NCBI GenBank assembly: GCA_019689635.1
Contig: JADGHB010000010.1
Coordinates: forward strand, 1 to 64,000
Reading direction: 5' to 3'
From: Nevskia sp.
GTDB taxonomy: Bacteria; Pseudomonadota; Gammaproteobacteria; Nevskiales; Nevskiaceae
Length of the DNA stretch: 64,000 nucleotides
Shown piece after piece: positions 1 to 11,497 of the stretch. How positions within the stretch are numbered: position 1 is the stretch's first letter; each line of letters starts with the position of its first letter. The notes below the pieces were generated by a model. The model was not told the DNA's origin. It was given only the letters and a program-made list of their open reading frames with translations, and ran no database searches. The position numbers and the translations under genes are program-made.

Positions 1-27
1 TTCCTCTACCTCGAACGGCTGGTCCAT
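1..27 (-). CDS. First codons of an insertion-sequence ORF, running off the window edge
   Basis: An ATG at base 27 on the minus strand has an AGGAGGTGG ribosome binding site a few bases upstream and reads MDQPFEVEE before the window ends. By position, just inside the presumed IS21-type end, it would be the first transposition gene (an istA-type transposase), but nine residues cannot establish that. Confidence 0.3.
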
Positions 28-99
28 CGTCCACCTCCTGGTTAGGGGGTGGGGATTTTTCAATTCCCACAAGTGGGGATTTTCGGATTCCTACTGACA
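1..99 (-). mobile_element. Probable left end of an IS21-type insertion sequence (partial)
   Basis: On the minus strand the homology to the neighbouring transposase stops abruptly and a new sequence begins TGTCAGTAGG at base 99. Two imperfect direct repeats follow (GGAATCCGAAAATCCCCA and GGAATTGAAAAATCCCCA), then a ribosome binding site and a start codon. A TG terminus with repeated subterminal blocks ahead of the first gene is the pattern of IS21-family left ends. The rest of the element lies outside the window, so the family call is inference. Confidence 0.45.
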
Positions 100-781
100 A
101 GGTCGGGTTGGCCTTGTCCACCTTGCCGCCCGCTTCCGGCGTGTGCCAGTAGTGGCTGGCCCGGTCGGTGTAAAGCGAGGCAAACAAGCCCCGGCGCTCG
201 ATCACCTCTTTCACGCCCCGAAAAGAGGAGGCCGTGCCCTCTTCCTCGACGAAGAACATCGAGTCATGTTCGTTGGTCGCATCGTCCATCGTGACGATCA
301 GGTCCCAGAGCTGGCCCGGCACCCACGGGTGGCGGCTGCCGTCTTGATGCAGCATCATCCCCGGCCAGGCCGCCCGTTCCCGCCGCTTGCGGTGCTTGCC
401 CCGCCCAGGGGCTTTGGCCACCACCGCGGCCTCCTGCAGGCGGTTCTTCACCCACGTGTAGCTGCGCCTGCCCCCCGCCCGCCGGTACCAGGCATGAAAG
501 TGCTTGACGTTCCAGCCCTCGAAACGACTCCGGTAACGCTCGATGAGCGCCATGACTTCATCCACCGGCGCCCGCCGGTGCGAAAGCTGGCCCAGCCGCC
601 GGTCGATCAGACCCTCCAGGCCCTCCTCTTCGTACCGGGCCACATACCGGCGAAACGTCCGGTCACAAACCCCCAACAACCGCGCCGCTTCCTCCTGCGT
701 CAGCCGGCCAGACTGCCAGCCCCCATACGCTTCCTCAAATCGCATCTTCCGAATCTCCTGTAGCAACTCCGTCCGTCTCAT
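100..781 (-). pseudogene. Truncated IS1202-type (ISNCY family) transposase
   Basis: This minus-strand frame starts at ATG 781 behind a good AGGAGG site and stays open for 227 codons to the IS boundary near base 100. It is absent from the ORF track because no stop lies in the window. It begins with a helix-turn-helix (LTQEEAARLLGVCDRTFRRY), then enters an integrase core with HQDGSRHPW and LYTDRASHYW, which I read as the first two catalytic aspartates. The third acidic residue and the C-terminal half are missing: after KVDKANPT the reading passes into unrelated sequence. It is therefore a 5-prime remnant, probably cut by insertion of the element at the window start. Confidence 0.8.
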
Positions 782-843
782 CAGGCACCTCCTGCGTGCC
801 TATGAAACCGGACAAACCTCGTGCTACAAGTCCGGACAGTTTA
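782..843 (-). repeat. Probable outer end of the IS1202-type element
   Basis: Upstream of the transposase start is a short leader with the motif CCGGACA twice, at 808-814 and 832-838, 24 bases apart, on either side of GTGCTACAA. Repeated subterminal motifs ahead of the transposase gene suggest transposase binding sites and the element end. The exact boundary cannot be fixed without the other end. The rest of the gap to base 944 holds only the leader of the cytochrome gene. Confidence 0.35.
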
Positions 844-943
844 TTTGCTCTCTACACCGCTGGCGGCGCACATTGACGCTGGCGACTTTTTCTACGAGCA
901 TATGCGCCACGCGGCGGCGCCGCGGTATCCTTTGGAGATTCCC

Positions 944-1279
944 ATGCATCCAGCGCGATGGGGCCTGACCGCCCTCACCGCAGCGAGTCTGGCCTGCGCT
1001 GCGGCAGCACACGCCGCGGGCGACCCCGCCGCCGGCAAGCGCAAGTTCTATACCTGTGCGGGCTGCCACGGCATTCCCAACTACAACAACGTCTATCCCG
1101 AATACCGCGTGCCCAAGCTCGGCGGGCAACACCCCGAGTACATCGTCTCGGCGCTGCAGGAATACAAGAACGGCGCCCGTACGCATCCCACCATGCACGC
1201 GCAGGCTTCCACGCTGTCGGACCAGGACATGGCCGACATCGCCGCATTTCTGGCGCAGGCGCCGAAGAACGAGGAGTGA
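944..1279 (+). CDS. Small c-type cytochrome
   Basis: A 111-residue exported monohaem cytochrome c. A signal peptide (about residues 1-22, ending AHAA) precedes the haem site CAGCH near residue 41, and a conserved [16 protein letters not shown] segment and later methionines could give the distal ligand. It resembles one half of a cytochrome c4/c553-type protein and would carry electrons in the periplasm. I chose ATG 944 because it has GGAG at the right distance and opens with the signal sequence; the track ORF extends upstream without support. Its stop is one base before the next cytochrome gene, so the two are almost certainly co-transcribed. Confidence 0.85.
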   Translation: MHPARWGLTALTAASLACAAAAHAAGDPAAGKRKFYTCAGCHGIPNYNNVYPEYRVPKLGGQHPEYIVSALQEYKNGARTHPTMHAQASTLSDQDMADIAAFLAQAPKNEE

Positions 1280-1280
1280 G

Positions 1281-1631
1281 ATGAACCTGAAGACTTGTCT
1301 GTGCGCCGCTCTCGGTCTGGGTCTGGCCGGCGCCGCCGCCGCCGAAACCCTGCCGCCCAAGCCGGCGCGCGCGGTCGTGTGCGCGGCCTGCCATGGCCAG
1401 AACGGCGTCAGCACCTTGCCGATCTATCCCAATCTGGCCGGCCAGCAGGAAAGTTATATCGAGCACGCGCTGCACGCCTACAAAAACGGCGAGCGCAAGA
1501 ACCCCATCATGGCGGCCCAAGCCGCCGGTTTGAGCGATCAGGACATCAAGGAACTCGCGGCGTGGTTTGCCGCGCAAAAACCAGCGGTGTACGTACCGGA
1601 CGTGAACGCGCCGCTGACCGCGCAGAAATGA
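1281..1631 (+). CDS. Small c-type cytochrome, paralogue of the preceding gene
   Basis: A 116-residue exported monohaem cytochrome c. The signal peptide ends near AGAAAAE, the haem motif is CAACH, and the middle ([19 protein letters not shown]) and C-terminal [14 protein letters not shown] segments match the upstream gene, so the two look like a split version of a dihaem cytochrome c4. The ATG follows the upstream stop by one base, with GAGGAG at that stop acting as ribosome binding site. Two single-haem proteins made together could pair in the periplasm; the partner oxidase or reductase is not in the window. Confidence 0.85.
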   Translation: MNLKTCLCAALGLGLAGAAAAETLPPKPARAVVCAACHGQNGVSTLPIYPNLAGQQESYIEHALHAYKNGERKNPIMAAQAAGLSDQDIKELAAWFAAQKPAVYVPDVNAPLTAQK

Positions 1632-1645
1632 TCCCGGTCCTGGCG

Positions 1646-1670
1646 AAAAGCCCCGCAACGCGGGGCTTTT
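1646..1670. terminator. Bidirectional intrinsic terminator
   Basis: AAAAGCCCCGC and GCGGGGCTTTT form an 11-base perfect stem around a three-base loop, with T runs usable on both strands. It lies between the convergent cytochrome pair and rpoD and probably ends both transcripts. Confidence 0.9.
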
Positions 1671-1682
1671 CTTTGCGCCGAA

Positions 1683-3527
<1,845 letters not shown>

Positions 3528-3603
3528 CGGGCGGATCTCTCGGGGCGCGGCCGGCACGTGGGCATCGGCTCAGAATCGGGCATTGTAGCGTAAATCTCGC
3601 TCA

Positions 3604-5367
3604 TTAGACCAGTGGCGGTTCGGAAAGTTGACGCGTCAGCTCGCGCCATTCGGCCAACTCCTCCGCGCTCAGCTCGCGGGTCCGGGATTGGGCGGCGAAC
3701 TGCGCGATGCGCCGGCGCAAACCCGAGCGGCGGAGCGTTTCTACGGTCTCCAGGAATTCCTGCTCGGCCGCCGCGGCATCGAGCTCGATGCCGGGGCCGA
3801 GAATCCGCTGCAGGGCGGCCGCCTTGGGCGTGTCGCGCCACTGTTCCATGAGCTGGTGCGCACGACACTGGGGGTGGGCGCGGAAGAATTCAAGCGCCTC
3901 GACCAGTAAATCCGCGCCCGGCACATCCGCCTGGGCGAGCGTGCGCCAGTCCTCCCGACGCTGGGCCAGCTCGGGGCGCTCCAGCAGCAGTTGCAAGGCA
4001 CGCTTGACCGGCCGCACCCCCGGCGCGTCGCCACGCTCGTTCTCCAGTGCCCGTCTCCGCGACGCGCCGAGGGCAGGCCTCGGTTCGGCGCCGAAGAGCG
4101 AGTGTTCGAGATCGGCGCGCGACAGGCGCGTCAGGCGCGACAATTCATCCAGGATCAGAGCGCGCAACGGACCTTCGCGCAGGCGCTGCAGGTAGGGCCG
4201 CGCCAGCGCCGCCAGCCGCGCCCGGCCATCCAGGGTGTCCAGGCGCACCCGCTGCGCCAGCTCGCCGAGCAGGAACTCCGAGACGGTCGCCGCACGCTCG
4301 ACCCGCGCCAGGAATTTCTCGCGCCCTTCCTCCTGCACCAGGGTGTCGGGATCGTGGCCCTCGGGCAGGAACATGAAGCGCGCTTCGCGCGTCTCGTACA
4401 GCTCGGGCAGCGCCTGTTCCAGCGCGCGCCAGGCCGCGGCGCGGCCGGCGCGGTCGCCGTCGAAACAGAACACGATGCGCGAGGTGGTCTTGAACAGGAG
4501 GTTGAGGTGCTCGCGCGTGGTGGCGGTGCCGAGCGTGGCCACGACATGGCGCACGCCGTACTGCGCCAGCATCACCGTGTCCATATAGCCCTCGACCACC
4601 AGCAGCTCGGGCAGTTCCGCCTTGCTCGACTGCCTGGCCTCGTACAGACCGAACAGATTCCGCCCTTTGTGAAACAGCGCCGTCTCCGGCGTGTTGAGGT
4701 ACTTGGCCGGATCGTCGCCCAAGGTCCTGCCGCCGAAAGCGATCACGCGCCCGCGCGTGTCGCGGATCGGAAACATGATGCGGTTGCGGAAAACGTCGTA
4801 GAGCCGGCCGCTTTCCGCATGCTTCTTGAGCAGGCCGGCGGCCAGCGCGTGGCGGGGATCGTCCTTGAAGTGCTGCGCGAGCGCGTCCCAGCGATCCGGC
4901 GCGTAACCGATGCCGTAGAGTTTGGCGGTCTCGCCGGAGACGCCGCGGCGCTTGAGATATTCGATCGCCGGCGGATGCTCGCGCAAGCGCGCGCGGAAAA
5001 AGCGTTCCGCGGCGGCCAGCGCGTCCAGCGGCCCCTCCAGCACGAGGCGCGAGGGACCTCCGCCTTCGCGCGGCACTTCCAACCCCGCCTGCCGCGCCAG
5101 TTCCTCCACCGCCTCGACGAAACCCAGGCGGTCGTACTCCATCAGAAAGCTGATCGCGGTGCCGTTCTTGCCGGAGGAAAAGTCGAAAAACATCTGCTTG
5201 GCCGGCGAAACGAAGAACGAAGGCGTCTTCTCGTGGGTGAACGGCGACAGGCCCTTGTACTCTTTGCCGGCGCGCTTGAGCTCGATGCGCGAGCCGATCA
5301 CCTCGACGATGTCGGTCCGCGCCAGCAGTTCCTGGATGAAGGAATCGGGGATTCTTCCGCCGGCCAT
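3604..5367 (-). CDS. dnaG: DNA primase lacking the usual zinc ligands
   Basis: 587-residue primase that makes RNA primers at the replication fork. ATG 5367 gives MAGGRIPDSFIQELLARTDIV, matching the family N-terminus; the track start is 12 residues upstream. The catalytic core has the TOPRIM motif VVEGYMDTVMLAQ and the metal-binding CFDGDRAGRAAA, and the C-terminal helicase-binding region is present. In the N-terminal zinc-binding domain, where most proteobacterial primases have CPFH and CFGC, this protein reads SPFT and DFSS, so all four zinc ligands are replaced while the surrounding EKTPSFFVS fold residues remain. The gene is otherwise full length with no sign of decay. Confidence 0.95.
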   Translation of the reverse strand: MAGGRIPDSFIQELLARTDIVEVIGSRIELKRAGKEYKGLSPFTHEKTPSFFVSPAKQMFFDFSSGKNGTAISFLMEYDRLGFVEAVEELARQAGLEVPREGGGPSRLVLEGPLDALAAAERFFRARLREHPPAIEYLKRRGVSGETAKLYGIGYAPDRWDALAQHFKDDPRHALAAGLLKKHAESGRLYDVFRNRIMFPIRDTRGRVIAFGGRTLGDDPAKYLNTPETALFHKGRNLFGLYEARQSSKAELPELLVVEGYMDTVMLAQYGVRHVVATLGTATTREHLNLLFKTTSRIVFCFDGDRAGRAAAWRALEQALPELYETREARFMFLPEGHDPDTLVQEEGREKFLARVERAATVSEFLLGELAQRVRLDTLDGRARLAALARPYLQRLREGPLRALILDELSRLTRLSRADLEHSLFGAEPRPALGASRRRALENERGDAPGVRPVKRALQLLLERPELAQRREDWRTLAQADVPGADLLVEALEFFRAHPQCRAHQLMEQWRDTPKAAALQRILGPGIELDAAAAEQEFLETVETLRRSGLRRRIAQFAAQSRTRELSAEELAEWRELTRQLSEPPLV

Positions 5368-5431
5368 GCGGATAGTGTCGTCCTGGCCCGCCGCGCCGTC
5401 CATGGCGCAACCGGTCGCAAAAGCGGGCGTT

Positions 5432-5875
5432 TCAGCCGAGCCTGGCCTTGACCCGCCCGGACAGCTCTCCCAGGTCGGCGCGACCGGCGACCCGGGGTTT
5501 GAGCCAGCCCATGAGCTTGCCCATGTCCTTGACGCCGGCGGCGCCGGTGGCGGCGATGCCTTCGGCGATCAGCGCTTCCAGCTCCGCCGGCGACAGGCGC
5601 TGCGGCAGATAGGCCGAAAGACAGGCGATTTCCTGCGCCTCTTTGTCCGCCAGCTCCGCACGCCCCGCGGCGCGGTACTGGGATTCCGCCTCGCGGCGCT
5701 GCTTGATCATTTTCTCGATCGCCGCGATCACCACCGCGTCGGTGAGTTCGACGGCGTCGACCACTTCCCGCTGCTTGAGTTCGGCCGAGAGCATGCGCAG
5801 CGTGGACAGCCGCGCCTTGTCGCCCGCTTTCATCGCGGCCTTGACGTCTTCGGCGATGCGGGCTTTGAGGGACAT
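5432..5875 (-). CDS. yqeY: YqeY/GatB-like domain protein
   Basis: A 147-residue protein of the GatB/YqeY family. The helical tail domain resembles the C-terminus of aspartyl/glutamyl-tRNA amidotransferase subunit B, but no amidotransferase catalytic domain is attached, and the function in bacteria is not settled. Recognisable segments are TLRMLSAELKQREV near residue 25 and AYLPQRLSPAELEALI near residue 95. ATG 5875 (MSLKARIAEDVKAAM) matches family starts; the longer track ORF adds an unrelated N-terminus. It sits between rpsU and dnaG, 49 bases after rpsU, as in many proteobacteria. Confidence 0.92.
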   Translation of the reverse strand: MSLKARIAEDVKAAMKAGDKARLSTLRMLSAELKQREVVDAVELTDAVVIAAIEKMIKQRREAESQYRAAGRAELADKEAQEIACLSAYLPQRLSPAELEALIAEGIAATGAAGVKDMGKLMGWLKPRVAGRADLGELSGRVKARLG

Positions 5876-5924
5876 GGGTCGTGCGGTCACGCGCGTCGTG
5901 CCGACGCGCGTCGCGTAGACAAGG

Positions 5925-6140
5925 TCAGTACAGGCGCGTCTGGCGCAGGGTTTCGCGCGCCAGCCGCTTGGCCTGGCGCTTGATCGCGGCGGCACGCTTG
6001 CGCTTGCGTTCCTGGCTGGGCTTTTCGAAGTATTCGTGCGCGCGCAGGTCGGTCAGCACGCCGGCTTTCTCGCAGGTGCGCTTGAAGCGGCGCAGGGCCA
6101 CCTCGAAAGGCTCGTTCTCACGGACGCGGACGCTCGGCAT
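5925..6140 (-). CDS. rpsU: 30S ribosomal protein S21
   Basis: A 71-residue basic protein, [20 protein letters not shown] onward, with the lysine/arginine-rich tail [13 protein letters not shown] typical of S21. It binds the 30S subunit near the anti-Shine-Dalgarno end of 16S rRNA and helps initiation. It is buried in a much longer track ORF (5925-7379). It is the first gene of the rpsU-yqeY-dnaG-rpoD string, which links ribosome, primase and sigma synthesis, and has its own sigma-70-type promoter just upstream. Confidence 0.96.
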   Translation of the reverse strand: MPSVRVRENEPFEVALRRFKRTCEKAGVLTDLRAHEYFEKPSQERKRKRAAAIKRQAKRLARETLRQTRLY

Positions 6141-6178
6141 GCAGCACTCTCGCAACATTCCCCTCAAGCGGGGCGCGC

Positions 6179-6207
6179 ATTTTAGGGAATTCGCCGCGGC
6201 AAAGCAA
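6179..6207 (-). promoter_or_regulatory. Sigma-70-type promoter for rpsU
   Basis: On the minus strand TTGCTT (6207-6202) and TAAAAT (6184-6179) are separated by 17 bases, a near-consensus promoter. It would start transcription about 30 bases upstream of the rpsU ATG and drive the rpsU-yqeY-dnaG-rpoD string. Confidence 0.65.
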
Positions 6208-6239
6208 AACGCGGGGGATTCGCGGACAATAGCGGCCCT

Positions 6240-7265
6240 ATGCGCAATGCCGCCGTACTCGGGGTCGAGACCTCCTGCGACGAAACCGCGGTCGCCATTT
6301 ACGACGGCGCGCGCGGACTGCTGGCCCACGTGCTGCACAGCCAGGCGGCGCTGCACGCCCGCTACGGCGGGGTGGTGCCGGAGCTGGCGGCGCGCGACCA
6401 CGTCGGCCGCATCTACGCCCTGGCGCAAGAAGCGCTGCGCCGCGCCGCGCTCGAGCCGCACCAGCTCGCGGGTGTGGCGTATACCGCCGGTCCCGGTCTG
6501 GCCGGCGCGCTGCTCGTGGGCGGCGCTTTCGCGGCCGGCTACGCCGCCGCCTTGGATCGGCCCCTGGTCGCGGTCCACCACATGGAAGGCCATCTGCTGG
6601 CGCCGATGCTGGAAGAGCATCGGCCGGAATTCCCTTTCGTCGCCCTGCTGGTGTCCGGCGGCCACACTTTGCTGGTGGAAGTCGCCGGGCTCGGCCATTA
6701 CCGCATTCTCGGGGAAACCCTGGACGATGCCGTCGGCGAGGCTTTCGACAAGGTGGCCAAGGCGCTGGGCCTTCCTTACCCCGGCGGGCCGCACCTGGCG
6801 CGCCTGGCCGAGTCCGGACGCGTCGGTCCCTTCCGCTTCGCTCGCCCCATGACCGACCGCCCCGGTCTGGATTTCAGCTTCTCCGGACTCAAGACCGCGG
6901 TGCTCACCGCGCTGCCCAGGGTCAAGAGCGAGCAGGACCGCGCCGATCTCGCCCGCGCCTTCGAGGAAGCCGCAGTGGAAACCCTGGCGATCAAATGCGA
7001 GCGCGCGCTCGATGAGACCGGCTTGAACCGACTGGTGGTCGCCGGCGGGGTGGGCGCCAACCGACGCCTGCGCGCGGAACTGGATCGCCGGGTGCGGGCC
7101 CGCAACGGCGCGCTGTATTTCCCCAGGGCGGAGTTCTGCACCGACAACGCCGCGATGATCGCCTGCGCCGGTTGGGCGCGTCTGGCCGAAGCGCGGCCGC
7201 CGACCAGCGCCATCGAGGTGCGCGCGCGCTGGCCGCTGGATGATTTGCGTCCGCCGGCGACCTGA
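6240..7265 (+). CDS. tsaD: tRNA N6-threonylcarbamoyladenosine synthase subunit TsaD
   Basis: 341-residue Kae1/TsaD ATPase-fold protein that transfers the threonylcarbamoyl group to A37 of ANN-decoding tRNAs. It starts [16 protein letters not shown] and has the metal-binding HMEGHL motif near residue 115, VSGGHTLL and the late [10 protein letters not shown] motif. It is divergent from rpsU. A GACAAT -10-like box lies only about 11 bases before the ATG, so the transcript may have almost no leader. The partner enzyme TsaC lies at 33 kb. Confidence 0.96.
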   Translation: MRNAAVLGVETSCDETAVAIYDGARGLLAHVLHSQAALHARYGGVVPELAARDHVGRIYALAQEALRRAALEPHQLAGVAYTAGPGLAGALLVGGAFAAGYAAALDRPLVAVHHMEGHLLAPMLEEHRPEFPFVALLVSGGHTLLVEVAGLGHYRILGETLDDAVGEAFDKVAKALGLPYPGGPHLARLAESGRVGPFRFARPMTDRPGLDFSFSGLKTAVLTALPRVKSEQDRADLARAFEEAAVETLAIKCERALDETGLNRLVVAGGVGANRRLRAELDRRVRARNGALYFPRAEFCTDNAAMIACAGWARLAEARPPTSAIEVRARWPLDDLRPPAT

Positions 7266-7272
7266 GCGGCTG

Positions 7273-7839
7273 TCAGGCCGACGTGCACCCTTCTTGTGCG
7301 AGATAGGCACGCACAAAAGCGGAAAGGTCGGGATAAACCTCGACTCCTTCCAGGGGTTGTTCTTTGATGGTGCGTTCACCCTTGCCGGTCAGCACCATGA
7401 TGGTGCGCACACCCATCGCGCGTCCGGCCTCGATGTCCGACAGGCTGTCCCCTACGAAAGGAACGCCGGCGAGCTTGACCTGCAGCCGTTGGGCGAGGTC
7501 CTCGAGCATACCGGGGTGGGGTTTGCGTTTGCGGTTCGGTTCGTTCGGATGCGCCGGCGCGAAGAATATCCCGCTGATCCGTCCGCCCAGCTCCCCGACC
7601 GCGCGTTGCAAGCGATCATGGATGGCAAACAGCGCATCGTAGTCGAACAGCCCGCGTCCGATGCCGGACTGATTGCTGGCGATGTAAACCTGGTAGCCCG
7701 CCTGGCAAAGCTGCGCGATCGCTTCCAGGCTGCCTGGGATGGGCTTCCATTCGGCCACCGACTTGATATAGGCGTCGGAATCCTCGTTGATCACTCCGTC
7801 GCGGTCGAGGATCACGAGCCTGGCGGGTTTGCGCTCCAT
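7273..7839 (-). CDS. gmhB: D-glycero-beta-D-manno-heptose 1,7-bisphosphate 7-phosphatase
   Basis: A 188-residue HAD-superfamily phosphatase of ADP-heptose synthesis for lipopolysaccharide inner core. The catalytic motif is LDRDGVIN near residue 10, followed by [10 protein letters not shown], the RKPHPGM loop and [12 protein letters not shown]. The family usually has a zinc site made by a CPHxP and CxC pair before RKP; here that loop reads [11 protein letters not shown] and has no cysteine, so the zinc site is missing. It starts four bases after glyS ends, in the common glyQ-glyS-gmhB arrangement. Confidence 0.92.
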   Translation of the reverse strand: MERKPARLVILDRDGVINEDSDAYIKSVAEWKPIPGSLEAIAQLCQAGYQVYIASNQSGIGRGLFDYDALFAIHDRLQRAVGELGGRISGIFFAPAHPNEPNRKRKPHPGMLEDLAQRLQVKLAGVPFVGDSLSDIEAGRAMGVRTIMVLTGKGERTIKEQPLEGVEVYPDLSAFVRAYLAQEGCTSA

Positions 7840-7843
7840 GGGT

Positions 7844-9991
7844 TCAACCGGGCAGGCAAGACAGATCGGCCACTTCGCGGCACAGCGCGTCCAGGCGCGC
7901 GAGCAACGCTAGGCGATTGGCACGGACCGCGGGATCTTCGGCCATCACCATCACGGCCGCGAAGAAATCGTCCACCGGCGCCTTGAGTCCGGCGAGCCGC
8001 TTGAGCATGGCGGCGTAGTCGCCCTGCGCCCGCAAGGGCTTCAGGTCGGTCTCGATCTGGTCCAGCGCCTGTGCCAGCGCGCGCTCGGCCGGTCGCTCGA
8101 GGCGCCGCGCGTCGTAGTCGCCGTTCGCGCCGCCGGCCTGCTTGAGGATATTCCGGGCGCGCTTGTCGGCCGCCGTGAGGGCCGCCGCCTCGGGTCGCGC
8201 GAGGAAGTCTGCCAGCGCCTCGGCGCGGCGCATGAAATCCAGCGGCCGGGTCGCGCCCGTGGCGCGCACGGCCTGGACCATTTCCAGCACCGGCAAGGCT
8301 CTCAAGACAGGAGCTGGCCCGGCGAATTCGCCTTTCCTCAGGCGCTCGTTCAGCCGATCCACGAACTGCTCTTGCACCAGGCCCGCCAGCCGCTCCTCGA
8401 CGAAGGTCCACAGCTCGGAGGCCACCGCCGCATCGCGCCGGCCCGCGGGCTGCATCGCCAAGGCTTGCTCCAGGCAAGCACGCAGGTCGAGCCCGAGTTG
8501 GCCCTCGATGCAGATGCGCAAGGCTCCCAGCGCCGCGCGACGCAAGGCGAAGGGGTCTTTCGTGGCCGTCGGCTTCTGGCCGATGGCGAAGATGCCGGCC
8601 AGCGTATCGAGCTTGTCGGCGAGCGCCAGCACCCGGCCTTCCAGCGTGCTCGGGATCGGCCCGCCCGACTGCGTGGGCCGGTAGTGCTCGGCGATGGCGC
8701 TGGCGACCGCCTGCGGCTCGCCGCTGGCGCGCGCGTAGTAGCCGCCCATCACGCCTTGCAGCTCCGGAAACTCGTACACCATGCGCGTGACGAGATCGGC
8801 CTTGCACAGCGCCGCCGCCCGCGCCACGGTCGCGCCATCCGCCCGCGCCGCTTCGGCGATGCGCGCCGCCAAGGCGGCCACGCGCCGCGCCTTGTCGCCG
8901 ATCGAGCCCAGGTCTTTCTGGAAGGTGATGCGATCCAGCGCCGGAACGTATTCGGACAGCGGCTGGCGGCGGTCCTGCTCCCAGAAAAACAGCGCGTCGC
9001 TGAGGCGCGGTCGCACCACGCGCTCGTTGCCGGCGATCACTTCGGCCACCTCCTTCGACTCGATGTTGGCCACGGTGATGAACCGCGGCAGCAGCCGGGT
9101 CTGCTCGGCGTCGGCGAACACCGGGAAGTAGCGCTGGTTGTGCTCGATGGTGGCGATCACCACCTCCGGCGGCAGTTCGAGGAACCGCTCTTCGATACGA
9201 CCGGAGATCACCACCGGCCATTCCACCAACGCGGTCACTTCCTCGAGTAGAGCGTCGGTCATGCGCGCCACGCCCCCGAGCTTTTCCGCTTCGGCCTGGA
9301 CTTGTTTGCGGATTTCCTCGCGGCGACGCGAGAAGTCGACCCTGACTCTGGCGTCGCGCAGCTTGGCCTCGTATTGGTCTGGCGTCTGGAGCACGATCGC
9401 GCCGGGGGCGTGGAAACGATGGCCGTAGGTCTTGCGTCCGGCTTTCAGACCGAAGCGGGACCACGGCACCACCCGCGAGCCATACAGCGCGACGATCCAG
9501 CGCACCGGCCGCACGAAGGTGTCCTCGCCATCGCCCCAGCGCATGCGCTTGGGGACCAGTTCGTCCATGCCCTTGAGCGCTTCCTCGAAGATCTCGGGCA
9601 GCAGCGCGAGCGTGCGCTGGCCTTTCTGGAGTCTGCGAAAAACCAGGCGGCCGTTTTCGGACTTCAGCCGCGCGGGATCCACCCCGCATTTCTTGGCGAA
9701 GCCGAGCGCGGCCGGCGTGGGCTTGCCGTCGCGAAAGGCCTGTTCGAGTCTGGGACCGAGGTCGATCACCGGAAAATCGGGCTGGCGAGCGACGAGATCC
9801 TTCACGAGACAGGCGATACGCCGCGGTGTCGCAGGACACAGCGGCCGCTCCGAGCCGTGAGCGAGCTGGCGCTTGTCCAGTCCCGCCACGAGACCGGCGG
9901 CGAGCGCTTCCGCCAGCGGCCGCACATAGCGCGCCGGCAGGTCCTCGCAGCCCAGTTCGATCAGCAGATCTGCGGTGGACGGTGCGTTCAT
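7844..9991 (-). CDS. glyS: Glycyl-tRNA synthetase beta subunit
   Basis: A 715-residue beta subunit of the bacterial alpha2-beta2 glycyl-tRNA synthetase, responsible mainly for tRNA recognition. It begins [22 protein letters not shown] and carries the conserved [15 protein letters not shown] segment near residue 475 and a C-terminal anticodon-binding helical region. The ATG overlaps the glyQ stop (ATGA), so the two subunits are translationally coupled. The longer track ORF adds an out-of-gene N-terminus. Confidence 0.96.
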   Translation of the reverse strand: MNAPSTADLLIELGCEDLPARYVRPLAEALAAGLVAGLDKRQLAHGSERPLCPATPRRIACLVKDLVARQPDFPVIDLGPRLEQAFRDGKPTPAALGFAKKCGVDPARLKSENGRLVFRRLQKGQRTLALLPEIFEEALKGMDELVPKRMRWGDGEDTFVRPVRWIVALYGSRVVPWSRFGLKAGRKTYGHRFHAPGAIVLQTPDQYEAKLRDARVRVDFSRRREEIRKQVQAEAEKLGGVARMTDALLEEVTALVEWPVVISGRIEERFLELPPEVVIATIEHNQRYFPVFADAEQTRLLPRFITVANIESKEVAEVIAGNERVVRPRLSDALFFWEQDRRQPLSEYVPALDRITFQKDLGSIGDKARRVAALAARIAEAARADGATVARAAALCKADLVTRMVYEFPELQGVMGGYYARASGEPQAVASAIAEHYRPTQSGGPIPSTLEGRVLALADKLDTLAGIFAIGQKPTATKDPFALRRAALGALRICIEGQLGLDLRACLEQALAMQPAGRRDAAVASELWTFVEERLAGLVQEQFVDRLNERLRKGEFAGPAPVLRALPVLEMVQAVRATGATRPLDFMRRAEALADFLARPEAAALTAADKRARNILKQAGGANGDYDARRLERPAERALAQALDQIETDLKPLRAQGDYAAMLKRLAGLKAPVDDFFAAVMVMAEDPAVRANRLALLARLDALCREVADLSCLPG

Positions 9992-10893
9992 GCGGCGGCC
10001 TTTGCCGCCGCCGGCAGCATCGGGAAACCCAGGGCTTCGCGCGCCTTGAAATAGGCCTCGGCCACCGCGCGCGCCAGGGCGCGCACCCGCAGGATGTAGG
10101 CCTGGCGCTCGGTGACGGAAATCGCGCCGCGCGCGTCGAGCAGGTTGAAGGCGTGGGAAGCGTCCACCACGCGCTCGTAAGCCGGCAGCGGCAGCGGCTG
10201 CTCCAGCGCGAGCAGGCGCTGGCACTCGCGCTCGTCGACCGCGAAGCGCTCGAACAGCGCCGCCGTGTCGGCCTGCTCGAAGTTGTAGCGGCTCTGCTCG
10301 ACCTCGTTCTGGCGGTAGACGTCACCGTAGGTGACGACGCGGCCGCCGGCATCGGACCAGATCAGGTCGAACACGCTTTCCTTCTTCTGGATGTACATCG
10401 CCAGGCGTTCGAGGCCGTAGGTGATCTCGCCGGCCACCGGTTTGCACTCGAGGCCGCCGACCTGCTGGAAGTAGGTGAACTGGGTGACTTCCATGCCGTT
10501 GAGCCAGACCTCCCAGCCCAGGCCCCAGGCACCCAGCGTCGGCGATTCCCAGTTGTCCTCGACGAAGCGGATGTCGTGCGTCAGCGGATCGAAGCCGAGC
10601 ATGCGCAGCGAGTCGAGATACAGCTGCTGGAGGTTCGGCGGCGATGGCTTCATCAGCACCTGGAACTGGTAGTAGTGCTGCAGGCGGTTGGGGTTCTCGC
10701 CGTAGCGGCCGTCGGTGGGGCGGCGGCTGGGCTGCACGTAGGCCGCGTTCCAGGGCTCGGGGCCGATGGCGCGCAGGAAGGTGGCCCAATGGAAAGTGCC
10801 GGCGCCCATCTCCATGTCCATGGGCTGGACGATCAAGCAGCCTTGCCTGGCCCAATAGGTCTGCAGCTTGAAGATCAGATCCTGGAAAGTCAT
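9988..10893 (-). CDS. glyQ: Glycyl-tRNA synthetase alpha subunit
   Basis: The 301-residue catalytic subunit of the tetrameric glycyl-tRNA synthetase. [19 protein letters not shown] at the start, [18 protein letters not shown] and [18 protein letters not shown] are highly conserved. ATG 10893 gives the family N-terminus; the track ORF runs 153 codons further upstream without homology. Its stop overlaps the glyS start by four bases. Confidence 0.97.
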   Translation of the reverse strand: MTFQDLIFKLQTYWARQGCLIVQPMDMEMGAGTFHWATFLRAIGPEPWNAAYVQPSRRPTDGRYGENPNRLQHYYQFQVLMKPSPPNLQQLYLDSLRMLGFDPLTHDIRFVEDNWESPTLGAWGLGWEVWLNGMEVTQFTYFQQVGGLECKPVAGEITYGLERLAMYIQKKESVFDLIWSDAGGRVVTYGDVYRQNEVEQSRYNFEQADTAALFERFAVDERECQRLLALEQPLPLPAYERVVDASHAFNLLDARGAISVTERQAYILRVRALARAVAEAYFKAREALGFPMLPAAAKAAA

Positions 10894-11092
10894 CACGGCG
10901 CGGTTCGAGATGCCGAAGACGGCGGCGCAGTATAACTGCCCTGCGTGCCCCTCCCGGCCGCGCGAGGCCCTCTGTGGCGCAGCGCTCACACGGCGCGTGC
11001 GACGCTGTGCTAGGCTGCCGCCGCCGGCGAGATCGTCGAGCCGGCAAGGAAAATCCAACGGCCGCCTGGCCGCCGACCATGGGAGAACGCCG

Positions 11093-11476
11093 ATGAAGAA
11101 ATTTTTGATCGCCGCGCTACTGACGAGCTTCGCCGCGGCACCGGGTTTCGCTGCCACCGCCACCGGCGGCAAAACGCTCACCCCGCAGCAGCAGAAGATG
11201 TCCGATTGCAGCAAGGAAGCGAAGGCCAAGGGTCTCAAGGGCGACGACCGCAAGTCGTTCATGAAATCCTGCCTGAGCAAGAACGGCGGGCCGAGCGAAA
11301 GCGCCGCGACCCCCGCGACTCCGGCAACCCCGGCCACGCCGGCCAGCGGCAAGACGGATCAGAAACAGAAGATGAAGGATTGCAGCGCGCAGGCCAAGGC
11401 CAAGGGACTCAAGGGCAAGGACCGCCAGTCGTTCATGAGCACCTGCCTCAAGGGCGAGGCCGGGGCCGCGCAATAA
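11093..11476 (+). CDS. Exported protein with two PsiF repeats
   Basis: A 127-residue protein with a signal peptide ([20 protein letters not shown]) and two copies of the PsiF-type repeat, each of form [26 protein letters not shown], separated by a TPA-rich linker. Each repeat keeps two cysteines that could form a disulphide. PsiF of E. coli is phosphate-starvation induced, but the molecular role of the domain is unknown. GGGAG precedes the ATG. It is monocistronic, closed by a strong terminator. Confidence 0.88.
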   Translation: MKKFLIAALLTSFAAAPGFAATATGGKTLTPQQQKMSDCSKEAKAKGLKGDDRKSFMKSCLSKNGGPSESAATPATPATPATPASGKTDQKQKMKDCSAQAKAKGLKGKDRQSFMSTCLKGEAGAAQ

Positions 11477-11497
11477 CCAAACCGCTTGACGCCGCCG

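Noticed and set aside
143-763. A 206-codon plus-strand ORF at the left edge
   Set aside because: It is antisense to the IS1202-type transposase and has no recognisable domain.
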